NCBI RefSeq assembly: GCF_051401765.1
Contig: NW_027480423.1
Coordinates: 2,728,001-2,792,000, forward strand
DNA from: Calliopsis andreniformis
Lineage: Eukaryota > Arthropoda > Insecta > Hymenoptera > Andrenidae
Length of the DNA stretch: 64,000 bases
Reading direction: 5' to 3'
A program made the position numbers and the translations under genes. Of the stretch, positions 50,401 to 63,883 are shown one piece after another. Every line of letters begins with the position of its first letter. Within the stretch, counting starts at the first letter, position 1. The notes beneath the pieces were generated by a model. The model saw only the letters and a program-made list of their open reading frames with translations. It was not told the origin of the DNA and did no database searches.

Positions 50401-50904
50401 TAATAGCAACCAGTGTGAAAGTTATGGTCATTTCTACTTTCCGGGCAACCTAGGCTTCACTCTAGGGCGTTGCTCCAACAGATCGAATAGTTAGAGCCTT
50501 AGAAGTCAACGCCCGAAGCATAAAATACAAAATAAATAGAACAGTTTTTCCATTGTATAAAACGAATAATTGCTGCCAGTGTAAAAGTTATTTTCAGTTC
50601 TACGTTCCGGGCAACCTAGGCCTCACTCTAGGTCGTTTTTCCACCAGATCGAATTGTTAGGGCCTAAGAAGTCAACGCCAGAAGCATAAGATACAATATA
50701 AATATAATAGTTTTTCCATCGTATAGAACGAATAATACCAACCAGTGTGAAAGTTAACGTCATTTCTACTTTCCGGCAACCTAGGCTTCACCCTCGGGCG
50801 TTGCTCCAACAGATTGAATAGTTAGGGACTTAGAAGTCAACGCTCGATGCATAAAATACAAAATAAATAGAACAGTTTTTCCATCGTATAGAACGAATAA
50901 TAGC

Positions 50905-52262
50905 ATCCAGTTTGAAAGTGATGGTCATTTCTACGTTCCGGGCAACCTAGGCATCACTCTAGGGCGTTGCTCCACCAGATCGAATAACTAGGGCCTTAGA
51001 AGTCAACGCCAGAAGCATAAAATACAATATAAATACAACAGTTTTTCCATCGTATAAAACGAATAATTGCAACCAGTATGAAAGTTATGGTCATTTCTAC
51101 TTTCCGGGCAACCTAGGCTTCACTGCAGGGTGTTGCTCCACCAGATCGAATAGGTAGGGCCATAGAAGTCTACGCCCGAAGCATAAAATACAATAAATAT
51201 ACAAGAGTTTTTCCATCGTATATCAGGAATAATTGCAACCAGTGTGAAAGTGATGGTCATTTCTACGTTCCAGGCAACGTAGGCTTCACTCTAGGGCGTT
51301 GTTCCATCAGATCGAATAGTTAGTGCCTAAGAAGGCACCGCCAGAAGCTTACAATACAATATAATTATAATAGTTTTTCCATGGTATAAAACGAATAATA
51401 GCAATGAGTGTGAAAGTTATGGTCATTACTAAGTTCTGGGCAACCTAGGCTACACCCCAGGGCGTTGCTGCAACAGATTGAATAGTTAGGGCCTTAGAAG
51501 TCAATGCCCGAAGCATAAAATACATTAAAAATACAACAGTTCTTTCATCATATAACAGGAATAATTGCAACCCGTGTGAAAGTGATGGTCATTTGTACGT
51601 TCCTGGCAACCTAGGCTTCACTCTAGGGCGTTGTTTCACCAGATCGAATTGTTAGGGCCTAAGAAGTCAACGCCAGAAGCATAAAATACAATACAAGTAC
51701 AACAGTTTTTCCATCGTATAAAATGAATAATTGCAAACATTGCGAAAGTAATGGTCATTCCACGTTCCGGGCAACCTAGGCGTCACTCTAGTGCGTTGCT
51801 CCACCACATCTAATAGCTACGGCCTTAGACGTCAAGGACAGAAGCATAAAATACAATAAAGATGCAACAGCTTTTCCATCGTATAAAACGAATAATTGCA
51901 CCCAGTGTGAAAGTTATTGTCATTTCTACTTTCCGCGCAACCTAGGCTTCACACTAGGGCGTTGCTCCAACAGATTGAATAGCTAGGACCTTAGAAGTCA
52001 ATGCCCGAAGCATAAAATGCAATAAAAATACAACAGTTTTTCCATCGTATAAAAGGATTAATTGCAACCAGTTTGAAAGTGATGGTCATTTCTACGTTCC
52101 GGGCTACCTAGGCCTCACTCTAGGTCGTTGTTCCACCAGATCGAATTGTTAGGGCCTAACAAGTCAACGCCAGAAGCATAAAATACAATATAAATACAAC
52201 AGATTTTCCATGGTATAAAACGAATAATTGCAACCAGTATGAAAGTTAACGTCATTTCTACG
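50905..52262 (+). repeat. Zone III block (partner 53,227-54,584, 14-monomer offset)
   Basis: The offset is 2,322 bp, anchored by GAATAACTAGGGCC and the CTGCAG sites at 51,123 and 53,445. Related but shorter copies occur at about 40,311, 42,471, 54,920, 56,900 and 58,220. The left copy keeps AAAATGAATAATTGC where the right has the shortened AAAATGAAAAATGC. Confidence 0.8.
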
Positions 52263-54584
52263 TTCCGGGCAACCTAGGCTTCACTCTAGGGCGTTGCTCC
52301 ACCACATCGAATAGTTACGGCCTAAGAAGTCAACGACAGAAGCATAAAATACTATATAAATATAACAGTTTTTCCATCGTATAAAACGAATGATTGCAAC
52401 CAGTGTGAAAGTAATGGTCATTTCTACGATCCGGGCAACCTAGGCTTCACTCTACGGCGTTGTTCCACCAGATCGAATAGTTAGGGCCTAAGAAGTCAAC
52501 GCCCGAAGCATAAAATACAAAATAAATAGATCAGTTTTTCCATCGTGTAGAACGAATAATAGCAACCAGTGTGAAAGTTATGGTCATTTCTACGTTCCGG
52601 CAACCTAGGCTTCACTCTATGGCGTTCTTCCACCACATCGAATAGCTGCTGCCTCAGAAGTCAACGCCTGAAGCATAAAATACAATAAAAATACAACAGT
52701 CTTTCCGTCCTATAACAGGAATAATTGCAACCCGTGTGAAAGTGATGGTCATTTGTACGTTCCAGGCAACCTAGGCTTCACTCTAGGGCGTTGTTCCACC
52801 AGATCGAATTGTTAGGGCCTAAGAAGTCAACGCCAGAAGCATAAAATACGATAAAGATGCAACAGCTTTTCCATCGTATAAAGCGAATAATTGCACCCAG
52901 TGTGAAAGTTATTGTCATTTCTACTTTCCGCGCTACCTAGGCTTCACCCAAGGGCGTTGCTCCAACAGATTGAATAGCTAGGGCCTAAGAAGTCAGCGCC
53001 AGAAGCATAAAATACAATATAAATATAACAGTTTTTCCATCGTATAAAACGAATAATAGCAACCAGTGTAAAAGTTATGGTCATTCCTACGTTCCGGGCA
53101 ACCTAGGCTTCACCCTAGGGCGTTGCTCCAACAGATTGAATAGTTAGGGCCTTAGAAGTCAACGCCGGAAGCATAAAATGCAATAAAAATACAACAGATT
53201 TTCCATCGTATAAAAGGATTAATTGCAACCAGTTTCAAAGTGATGGTCATTTCTACGTTCCGGGCAACCTAGGCATCACTCTAGGGCGTTGCTCCACCAG
53301 ATCGAATAACTAGGGCCTTAGAAGTCAACGCCAGAAGCATAAAATACAATATAAATACAACAGTTTTTCCATCGTATAAAACGAATAATTGCAACCAGTA
53401 TGAAAGTTATGGTCATTTCTACTTTCCGGGCAACCTAGGCTTCACTGCAGGGTGTTGCTCCACCAGATCGAATAGGTAGGGCCATAGAAGTCTACGCCCG
53501 AAGCATAAAATACAATAAATATACAAGAGTTTTTCCATCGTATATCAGGAATAATTGCAACCAGTGTGAAAGTGATGGTCATTTCTACGTTCCAGGCAAC
53601 GTAGGCTTCACTCTAGGGCGTTGTTCCAACAGATCGAATAGTTAGTGCCTAAGAAGGCACCGCCAGAAGCATACAATACAATATAATTATAATAGTTTTT
53701 CCATGGTATAAAACGAATAATAGAAATGAGTGTGAATGTTATGGTCATTTCTAAGTTCTGGGCAACCTAGGCTACACCCCAGGGCGTTGCTGCAACAGAT
53801 TGAATAGTTAGGGCCTTAGAAGTCAATGCCCGAAGCATAAAATACATTAAAAATACAACAGTTCTTTCATCATATAACAGGAATAATTACAACCCGTGTG
53901 AAAGTGATGGTCATTTGTACGTTCCAGGCAACCTAGGCTTCACTCTAGGGCGTTGTTTCACCAGATCGAATTGTTAGGGCCTAAGAAGTCAACGCCAGAA
54001 GCATAAAATACAATACAAGTACAACAGTTTTTCCATCGTATAAAATGAAAAATGCAAACATTGCGAAAGTAATGGTCATTCCACGTTCCGGGCAACCTAG
54101 GCGTCACTCTAGTGCGTTGCTCCACCACATCTAATAGCTACGGCCTTAGACGTCAAAGACAGAAGCATAAAATACAATAAAGATGCAACAGCTTTTCCAT
54201 CGTATAAAGCGAATAATTGCACCCAGTGTGAAAGTTATTGTCTTTTCTACTTTCCGCGCAACCTAGGCTTCACCCTAGGGGGTTGCTCCAACAGATTGAA
54301 TAGCTGGGACCTTAGAAGTCAATGCCCGAAGCATAAAATGCAATAAAAATACAACAGTTTTTCCATCGTATAAAAGGATTAATTGCAACCAGTTTGAAAG
54401 TGATGGTCATTTCTACGTTCCGGGCTACCTAGGCCTCACTCTAGGTAGTTGTTCCACCAGATCGAATTGTTAGGGCCTAACAAGTCAACGCCAGAAGCAT
54501 AAAATACAATATAAATACAACAGATTTTCCATGGTATAAAACGGATAATTGCAACCAGTATGAAAGTTAACGTCATTTCTACTT

Positions 54585-57500
54585 TCCGGGCAACCTAGGC
54601 TTCAACGTAGGGCACTGCTCCAACAGATTGAATAGTTAGGGCCTTAGAAGTCAACACCCGAAGCATAAAATACAAAATAAATAGAACAGCTTTTCCATCG
54701 TGTAAAACGAATAATTGCTACCGGTGTGAAAGTTATGGTCATTTCTACGTTCCGGGCAACCTAGACTTCACCATAGGGCGTTGTTCCACCAGATGGAATA
54801 GTTAGGGCATAAGAAAGTCAACGCCGGAAGCATAAAATGCAATAAAAATACAACAGATTTTCCATCGTATAAAAGGATTAATTGCAACCAGTATGAAACT
54901 TATGGTCATTTCTACGTTCCGGGCAACCTAGGCATCACTCTAGGGCGTTGCTCCACCAGATCGAATAACTAGGGCCTTAGAAGTCAACGCCAGAAGCATA
55001 AAATACAATATAAATACAACAGTTTTTCCATCGTATAAAACGAATAATTGCAACCAGTATGAAAGTTATGGCCATTTCTACTTTCCGTGCAACCTGGGCT
55101 TCACTGCAGGGTGTTGCTCCACAAGATCGAATAGGTAGGGCCATAGAAGTCTACGCCCGAAGCATAAAATACAATAAATATACAAGAGTTTTTCCATCGT
55201 ATATCAGGAATAATTGCAACCAGTGTGAAAGTGATGGTCATTTCTACGTTCCAGGCAACGTAGGCTTCTCTCTAGGGCGTTGTTCCAACAGATCGAATAG
55301 TTAGTTCCTAAGAAGGCACCGCCAGAAGCATACAATACAATATAATTATAACTGTTTTTCCATTGTATAAAGCGAATAATAGCAATGAGTGTGAAAGTTA
55401 TGGTCATTTCTAAGTTCTGGGCAACCTAGGCTACACCCCAGGGCGTTGCTGCAACAGATTGAATAGTTAGGGCCTTAGAAGTCAATGCGCGAAGCATAAA
55501 ATAGATTAAAAATACAACAGTTCTTTCATCATATAACAGGAATAATTGCAACCCGTGTGAAAGCGATGGTCATTTGTACGTTCCAGGCAACCTAGGCTTC
55601 ACTCTAGGGCGTTGTTCCACCAGATCGAATTGTTAGGGCCTAAGAAGTCAACGCCAGAAGCATAAAATACAACACAAGTACAACAGTTTTTCCATCGTAT
55701 AAAATGAATAATTGCAAACATTGCGAAAGTAATGGTCATTCCACGTTCCGGGCAACCTAGGTGTCACTCTAGTGCGTTGCTCCTCCACATCTAATAGCTA
55801 CGGCCTTAGACGTCAAAGACAGAAGCATAACATACAATAAAGATGCAACAGCTTTTCCATCGTATAAAGCGAATAATTGCACCCAGTGTGAAAGTTATTG
55901 TCATTTCTACTTTCCGCGCAACCTAGGCTTCACCCTAGGGCGTTGCTCCAACAGATTGAATAGCTAGGACCTTAGAAGTCAATGCCCGAAGCATAAAACG
56001 CAATAAAAATACAACAGTTTTTCCATCATGTAACAGGAATAATTGCAACCAGTTTGAAAGTGATGGTCATTTCTACGTTCCGGGCAACCTAGGCTTCACT
56101 CTAGGGCGTTGCTCCAACAGATCGAATAGTTAGAGCCTTAGAAGTCAACGCCAGAAGCATAAAATACAATATAAATAAAACAGTTTTTCCATAGTAAAAA
56201 ACGAATAATTGCTACCAGTATGGAAGTGATGGTCATTTCTACGTTCCGAGCTACCTAGGCCTCACTCTAGGTCGTTGTTCCACCAGATCGAATTGTTAGG
56301 GCCTAACAAGTCAACGCCAGAAGCATAAGATACAATATAAATATAACAGTTTTTCCATCGTATAGAACGAATAATAGCAACCAGTGCGTAAGTTATGGTC
56401 ATTTCTACGTTCCGGGCAACCTAGGCTTCACTCTAGGGCGTTGCTCCACCAGATCAAACAGCTAGGGCCTTAGAAGTAAACGCCCGAAGCATAAAATACA
56501 AAATAAATAGAACAGTTTTTCCATTGTATAAAACGAATAATTGCTACCAGTGTAAAAGTTATGGTCAGTTCTACGTTCCGGGCAACCTAGGCCTCACTCT
56601 AGGTCGTTTTTCCACCAGATCGAATTGTTAGGGCCTAAGAAGTCAACGCCAGAAGCATAAGATACAATATAAATATAACAGTTTTTCCATCGTATAGAAC
56701 GAATAATACCAACCAGTGTGAAAGTTAACGTCATTTCTACTTTCCGGGCAACCTAGGCTTCACCCTCGGGCATTGCTCCAACAGATTGAATAGTTAGGGC
56801 CTTAGAAGTCAACGCCGGAAGCTTAAAATGCAATAAAACTACAACAGATTTTCCATCGTATAAAAGGATTAATTGCAACCAGTTTGAAAGTGATGGTCAT
56901 TTCTACGTTCCGGGCAACCTAGCCATCACTCTAGGGCGTTGCTCCACCAGATCGAATAACTAGGGCCTTAGAAGTCAACGCCAGAAGCATAAAATACAAT
57001 ATAAATACAACAGTTTTTCCATCGTATAAAACAAATAATTGCAACCAGTATGAAAGTTATGGTCATTTCTACTTTCCGGGCAACCTAGGCTTCACTGCAG
57101 GGTGTTGCTCCACCAGATCGAATAGGTAGGGCCATAGAAGTCTACGCCCGAAGCATAAAATACAATAAATATACAAGAGTTTTTCCATCGTATATCAGGA
57201 ATAATTGCAACCAGTGTGAAAGTGATGGTCATTTCTACGTTCCAGGCAACATAGGCTTCACTCTAGGGCGTTGTTCCAACAGATCGAATAGTTAGTGCCT
57301 AAGAAGGCACCGCCAGAAGCATACAATACAATATAATTATAACAGTTTTTCCATCGTATAGAACGAATAATAGCAACCAGTGCGTAAGTTATGGTCATTT
57401 CTACGTTCCGGGTAACCTAGGCTTCACTCTAGGGCGTTGCTCCACCAGATCAAACAGCTAGGGCCTTAGAAGTAAACGCCCGAAGCATAAAATACAAAAT

Positions 57501-58952
57501 AAATAGAACAGTTTTTCCATTGTATAAAACGAATAATTGCTACCAGTGTAAAAGTTATGGTCAGTTCTACGTTCCGGGCAACCTAGGCCTCACTCTAGGT
57601 CGTTTTTCCACCAGTTCGAATTGTTAGGGCCTAAGAAGTCAACGCCAGAAGCATAAGATACAATATAAATATAACAGTTTTTCCATCGTATAGAACGAAT
57701 AATACCACCCAGTGTGAAAGTTAACGTCATTTCTACTTTCCGGCAACCTAGGCTTCACCCTCGGGCGTTGCTCCAACAGATTGAATAGTTAGGGACTTAG
57801 AAGTCAACGCTCGATGCATAAAATACAAAATAAATAGAACAGTTTTTCCATCGTATAGAACGAATAATAGCATCCAGTGTGAAATTTATGGACATTTCTA
57901 CGTCCCGGCAACCTAGGCTTCACTCTAGGGCGTTGCTCCACCAGATCAAACACCTAGGGCCTAAGAAGTCAGCGCCAGAAGCATAAAATACAATATAAAT
58001 ATAACAGTTTTTCCATCGTATAAAACGAATAATAGCAACCAGTGTAAAAGTTATGGTCATTCCTACGTTCGGGGCAACCTAGGCTTCACCCTAGGGCGTT
58101 GCTCCAACAGATTGAATAGTTAGGGCCTTAGAAGACAACGCCGGAAGCATAAAATGCAATAAAAATACAACAGATTTTCCATCGTATAAAAGGATTAATT
58201 GCAACCAGTTTGAAAGTGATGGTCATTTCTACGTTCCGGGCAACCTAGGCATCACTCTAGGGCGTTGCTCCACTAGATCGAATAACTAGGGCCTTAGAAG
58301 TCAACGCCAGAAGCATAAAATACAATATAAATACAACAGTTTTTCCATCGTATAAAACGAATAATTGCAACCAGTATGAAAGTTATGGTCATTTCTACTT
58401 TCCGGGCAACCTAGGCTTCACTGCAGGGTGTTGCTCCACCAGATCGAATAGGTAGGGCCATAGAAGTCTACGCCCGAAGCATAAAATACAATAAATATAC
58501 AAGAGTTTTTCCATCGTATATCAGGAATAATTGCAACCAGTGTGAAAGTGATGGTCATTTCTACGTTCCAGGCAACGTAGGCTTCACTCTAGGGCGTTGT
58601 TCCAACAGATCGAATAGTTAGTGCCTAAGAAGGCACCGCCAGATGCATACAATACAATATAATTATAATAGTTTTTCCATGGTATAAAACGAATAATAGC
58701 AATGAGTGTGAAAGTTATGGTCATTTCTAAGTTCTGGGCAACCTAGGCTACACCCCAGGGCGTTGCTGCAACAGATTGAATAGTTAGGGCCTTAGAAGTC
58801 AATGCCCGAAGCATAAAATACATTAAAAATACAACAGTTCTTTCATCTTATAACAGGAATAATTGCAACCCGTGTGAAAGTGATGGTCATTTGTACGTTC
58901 CAGGCAACCTAGACTTCACTCTAGGGCGTTGTTTCACCAGATCGAATTGTTA
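54585..58952 (+). repeat. Zone III continuation with four units sharing GAATAACTAGG or CTGCAG
   Basis: CTGCAG-type monomers at 55,104, 57,095 and 58,421 are spaced 12 and 8 monomers. Between them lie CAGTTCTACG, TCGTTTTTCC and CAACGCTCGATGCATAAAA variants also seen at 22,130-22,260 and 50,590-50,880, which links this zone with zone II. Confidence 0.7.
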
Positions 58953-59512
58953 GGGCCTAAGAAGTCAGCGCCAGAAGCATAAAATACAATATAAATATAA
59001 CAGTTTTTCCATCGTATAAAACGAATAATAGCAACCAGTGTGAAAGTTATGGTCATTCCTACGTTCCGGGCAACCTAGGCTTCACCCTAGGCCGTTGCCC
59101 CAACAGTTCGAATAGTTAGTGCCTTAGAAGTCAACGGCCGAAGCATAAAATACAAAATAATTAGAACTGTTTTTCCATCGTATAAAACCAATAATTGCTA
59201 CCGGTGTGAAAGTTATTTCCATTTCTACGTTCCGGGCAACCTAGGCTTCACCCTAGGGCGTTGATCCACAAGATGGAATAGTTAGGGCCTAAGAAGTCAA
59301 CGCCAGAAGCATAAAATACGATATAAGTACAACGGTTTTTCCATCTTATAAAATGTATAATCGCAAACATTGCGAAAGTAATGGACATTTCTACGTTCCG
59401 GGCAACCTAGGCGTCACTCTAGTGCGTTGCTCCACCACATCTAATAGCTACGGCCTCAGACGTCAACGACAGAGGCATAAAATACAATATAAATACAACA
59501 GTTTTTCCATCA
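58953..59512 (+). repeat. Left copy of a 560-bp repeat reaching the window end (partner 63,441-64,000)
   Basis: The offset is 4,488 bp (27 monomers). I found no difference over the 560 bp that can be compared. Shared rare variants include CCGTTGCCCCAACAG, CAACGGCCGAAG, AAAATAATTAGAACTG, TTATTTCCATTTC, GTTGATCCACAAG, CATCTTATAAAATG and AATCGCAAACATTGCG. The true end of the match lies beyond the window. Confidence 0.9.
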
Positions 59513-60391
59513 TATAAAACGAATAATTGCAACCAGTATGAAAGCTATGGTCATTTCTACTTTACGGGCAACCTAGGCTACACCCTAGGGCGTTGCTCCT
59601 ACAGATTGAATAGTTAGGGCCTTAGAAGTCAATGCCCGAAGCATAAAATGCAATAAAAATACAACAGTTTTTCCATCATATAACAGGATTATTTGCAACC
59701 AGTTTGAAAGTGATGGTAATTGCTACGTTCCGGGCAACGTAGGCTTCACTCTAGGGCGTTGCTCCACCAGATCGAATAGTTAGTGCCTTTGAAGTCAGCG
59801 CCAGAAGCATAAAATACAATATAAATGCAACAGTTTTTCCATCGTATAAAACGAATAATTGCAACCAGTATGAAAGATAACGTCATTTCTACTTTCCGGG
59901 CAACCTAGGCTTCACCCTAGGGCGTTGCGCCAACAGATCGAATAGTTAGGGCCTTAGAAGTCAACGCCGGAAGCATAAAATGCAATAAAAATACAACAGA
60001 TTTTCCATCGTATAAAAGCAATAACTGCAAACAGTGTGAAAGTACTGGTCATTTCTACGTTCCGGGTAACCTAGGCTCCACTCTAGGGCGTTGCTGCCCC
60101 AGATCGAACAGCTAGGGCCTAAGAAGGCAACGCCAGATGCATAAAATACAATATAAATCTAACAGTTTTTCCAACGTATAGAACGAATAATAGCAACCAG
60201 TGTGAAGGTTAACGTCATTTCTGCTTTCCGGGCAACCTAGGCTTCACCCTAGGGCGTCGCTCCAACAGATTGAATAGATAGGGCCTTAGAAGCCAACGCC
60301 CGACGCATAGAATGCAATAAAAATGCAACAGTTTTTCCATCCTATAAAAGGATTAATTGCAACCAGTTTGAAAGTGATGGTCATTTCGACG

Positions 60392-60562
60392 TTCCGGGCA
60401 ACCTAGGCTTCACCCTAGGGCGTTGTTCCACCAGATGGAATAGTCAGGGCATAAGATAAGAAGTCAACGCCAGAAGCATAAAATACGGTATAAATACAAC
60501 AGCTTTTCCATCGCATAAAACGAATAATAGCAAATAGTGTGAAACTTATGGGCATTTCTACG
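60392..60562 (+). repeat. 171-bp monomer with a 5-bp tandem insertion
   Basis: ATAAGATAAG at 60,451-60,460 replaces the single CTAAG or ATAAG of other monomers, a slippage-type gain of ATAAG. The next monomer start at 60,563 is shifted by 5 bp. It is the largest single-monomer length change I noticed; others are 1-bp changes such as GGGCGTGCTCC, TTCCGGCAACC and ATAAGAAAGTC. Confidence 0.85.
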
Positions 60563-61282
60563 TTCCGGGCAACCTAGGCTTCACTCTACGGCGTTGTTCC
60601 ACCAGATCGAGTAGTTAGTGCCTAAGAAGTCAGCGCCAGAAGCATAAAATACAATATTAATATAACAGTTTTTCCATCGTATAAAACGAATAATAGCAAC
60701 CAGTGTGAAAGTTATGGTCATTCCTACGTTCCGGGCAACCTAGGCTTCACCCTATGGCGTTGCTCCACCACATCTAATAGCTACGGCCTTAGACGTCAAC
60801 GACAGAAGCATAAAATACAAAATAAATAGAACAGTTTTTCCATCGTATAAAACGAATAATTGCTACCGGTGTGAAAGCTGTGGTCATTTCTACGTTCCGG
60901 GCAACCTAGGCTTCACCATATGGCGTTGTTCCACCTGATGGAATAGTTAGGGCATAAGAAGTCAACGCCAGAAGCGTAAAATACAATATAAATACAACAG
61001 TTTTTCAATCGTATAAAACGAGTAATTGCAACCAGTACGAAAGTTAACGTCATTTCTATGTTCCGCGCAACCTAGGCTTCACCCTAGGGCGTTGCTCCAA
61101 CAGGTTGAATAGTTAGGGCCTTAGAAGTCAACGCCGGAAGCATAAAATGCAATAAAAATACATCAGTTTTTCCATCGTATAAAAGGATTAATTGCAAACA
61201 GTTCGAATGTGATGGTCACTTCTACGTTCCGGGCAACCTAGGCTTCACTCTACGGCGTTGTTCCACCAGATCGAATAGTTAG

Positions 61283-61606
61283 GGTCCAAGAAGTCTACGC
61301 CCGAAGCATAAAATACAATAAATATACAAGAGTTTTTCCATCGTATATCAGGAATAATTGCAACCAGTATGAAAGTTAACGTCATTTCTACTTTCCAGGC
61401 AACCTAGGCTTCACCCTAGGGCGCTGCTCCAACAGATTGAATAGTTAGGGTCTAAGAAGTCTACGCCCGAAGCATAAAATACGATAAATATACAAGAGTT
61501 TTTCCATCGTATATCAGGAATAATTGCAACCAGTATGAAAGTTAACGTCATTTCTACTTTCCGGGCAACCTAGGCTTCACCCTAGGGCGCTGCTCCAACA
61601 GATTGA
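61283..61606 (+). repeat. Adjacent near-identical monomer pair
   Basis: AAGTCTACGCCCGAAGC at 61,291 and 61,457 starts two consecutive units with AATATACAAGAG, CGTATATCAGG and CCAGTATGAAAGTTAACG. The offset is exactly 166 bp. It is the clearest single-monomer tandem duplication in the window and lies within the diverged zone. Confidence 0.75.
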
Positions 61607-63883
61607 ATAGTTAGGGCCTTAGAAGTCAACACCCGAAGCATAAAATACAAAATAAATAGAACAGCTTTTCCATCGTATAAAACGAATAATTGCTACCGGT
61701 GTGAAAGTTATGGTCATTTCTACGTTCCGGGCAACCTAGGCTTCACCATAGGGCGTTGTTCCACCAGATGGAATAGTTAGGGCATAAGAAAGTCAACGCC
61801 AGAAGCATAAAATACAATATAAATACAACAGTTTTTCAATCGTATAAAACGAGTAATTGCAACCAGTATGAAAGTTAACGACATTTCTACTTTTCGGGCA
61901 ACCTAGGCTTCACCCTAGGGCGTTGCTCCAACAGATTGAATAGTTAGGGCCTTAGAAGTCAACGCCCGAAGCATAAAATACAAAATAAATAGTACAGTTT
62001 TTCCATTGTATAAAACGTATAATTGCTACCGGTGTGAGAGTTATGGTCATTTCTACGTTCCGGGCAACCTAGGCTTCACTCTAGGGCGTTGCTCCACCAC
62101 ATCGAATAGCTACCGCCTTAGAAGTCAACGCCAGAATCATAAAATACAGTATAAATACAGCAGTTTTTCCATTGTATAGCATGACCAATTGCAACCAGTG
62201 CGAAAGTAACGATCATTTCGACGTTTCGGGCATCCTAGACCTAACTCTGAGGCGTTGCTCCACCAGATCGAAGAGTTAGGGTCTAAGAAGTCAACACCGG
62301 AAGCATAAAATACATTATAAAAACAACAGCTTTGCCATCGTAGAAATCGAATAATTGCAACCTGTGTGAAGGTTATGGTCATATCTACGTTCCGGGCAAC
62401 CTTGGCTTCACTGTAGGGTGTTGCCCCACCAGATCGAATAGGTAGGGCCTTAGAAGTCAACGCCCGAAGCATAAAATACAAAATAAACAGAACAGTTTTT
62501 CCATTGTATAAAACGAATAATTGCTACCAGTGTAAAAGTTATGGTCATTTCTACGTTCCGGGCAACCTAGGCTTCACCCTAGGGCGTTCTTCCACCACAT
62601 GGAATAGCTACGGCCTCAGAAGTCAACGCCTGAAGCATAAAATACATTAAAAATACAACAGTCTTTCCATCCTATAACAGGGATAATTGCAACCCGTGTG
62701 AAAGTGATGGTCATTTGTACGTTCCAGGCAACCTAGGCTTCACTCTAGGGCGTTGTTCCACCAGATCGAATTGTTAGGGCCTAAGAAGTCAACGCCAGAA
62801 GCATAAGATACATAATAAATATAACAGTTTTTCCATCGTATAGAATGAATAATAGCATCCAGTGTGAAAGTTATGGTCATTTCTACGTTCCGGGCAACCT
62901 AGGCTTCACTCTAGGGCGTTGCTCCGCCAGATCAAACAGTTAGGGCCTTAGAAGTAAACGCCCGAAGCATAAAATACAAAATAAATAGAACAGCTTTTCC
63001 ATCGTATAAAACGAATAATTGCTACCGGTGTGAAAGTTATGGTCATTTCTACGTTCCGGGCAACCTAGGCTTAACCATAGGGCGTTGTTCCACCAGATGG
63101 AATAGTTAGGGCATAAGAAGTCAACGCCCGACGCATAGAATGCAATAAAGATGCAACAGTTTTTCCTTCGTATAAAAGGATTAATTGCAACCAGTTTGAA
63201 AGTGATGGTCATTTCTACGTTCCGGGCAAGCTAGGCTTCACCCTAGGGCGTGGTTCCACCAGATGGAATAGTTCTGGCAAAAGAAGTCAACGCCAGAAGC
63301 ATAAAATACTGCATAAATACAACAGATTTTCCATCGCATAAAACGAATAATAGCAACCAGTGTGAAAGTTATGGGCATTTCTACGTTCCGGGCTACCTAG
63401 GCTTCACCCTACGGCGTTGTTCCACCAGATCGAATAGTCAGGGCCTAAGAAGTCAGCGCCAGAAGCATAAAATACAATATAAATATAACAGTTTTTCCAT
63501 CGTATAAAACGAATAATAGCAACCAGTGTGAAAGTTATGGTCATTCCTACGTTCCGGGCAACCTAGGCTTCACCCTAGGCCGTTGCCCCAACAGTTCGAA
63601 TAGTTAGTGCCTTAGAAGTCAACGGCCGAAGCATAAAATACAAAATAATTAGAACTGTTTTTCCATCGTATAAAACCAATAATTGCTACCGGTGTGAAAG
63701 TTATTTCCATTTCTACGTTCCGGGCAACCTAGGCTTCACCCTAGGGCGTTGATCCACAAGATGGAATAGTTAGGGCCTAAGAAGTCAACGCCAGAAGCAT
63801 AAAATACGATATAAGTACAACGGTTTTTCCATCTTATAAAATGTATAATCGCAAACATTGCGAAAGTAATGGACATTTCTACG

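Larger units (their letters stand above)
59513..63440 (+). repeat. Zone IV: more diverged monomers with little higher-order order
   Basis: Neighbouring monomers here carry many private changes (for example GGATTATTTGCAACC, GATGGTAATTGC, TACTGGTCATTTC, GTATAGCATGACC, GTAGAAATCG and GGTTAAGGGTCT-like mixes), and the long near-identical blocks of zones II and III are not seen. The register is still kept. Such monomers are typical of array edges in other satellites; that this is an edge is inference. Confidence 0.6.

Noticed and set aside
62137..62481. 114-codon open frame on the minus strand, the longest in the window
   Set aside because: It runs across about two satellite monomers whose private substitutions happen to remove stops. 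No domain, no coding pattern, and its sequence is repeat throughout.
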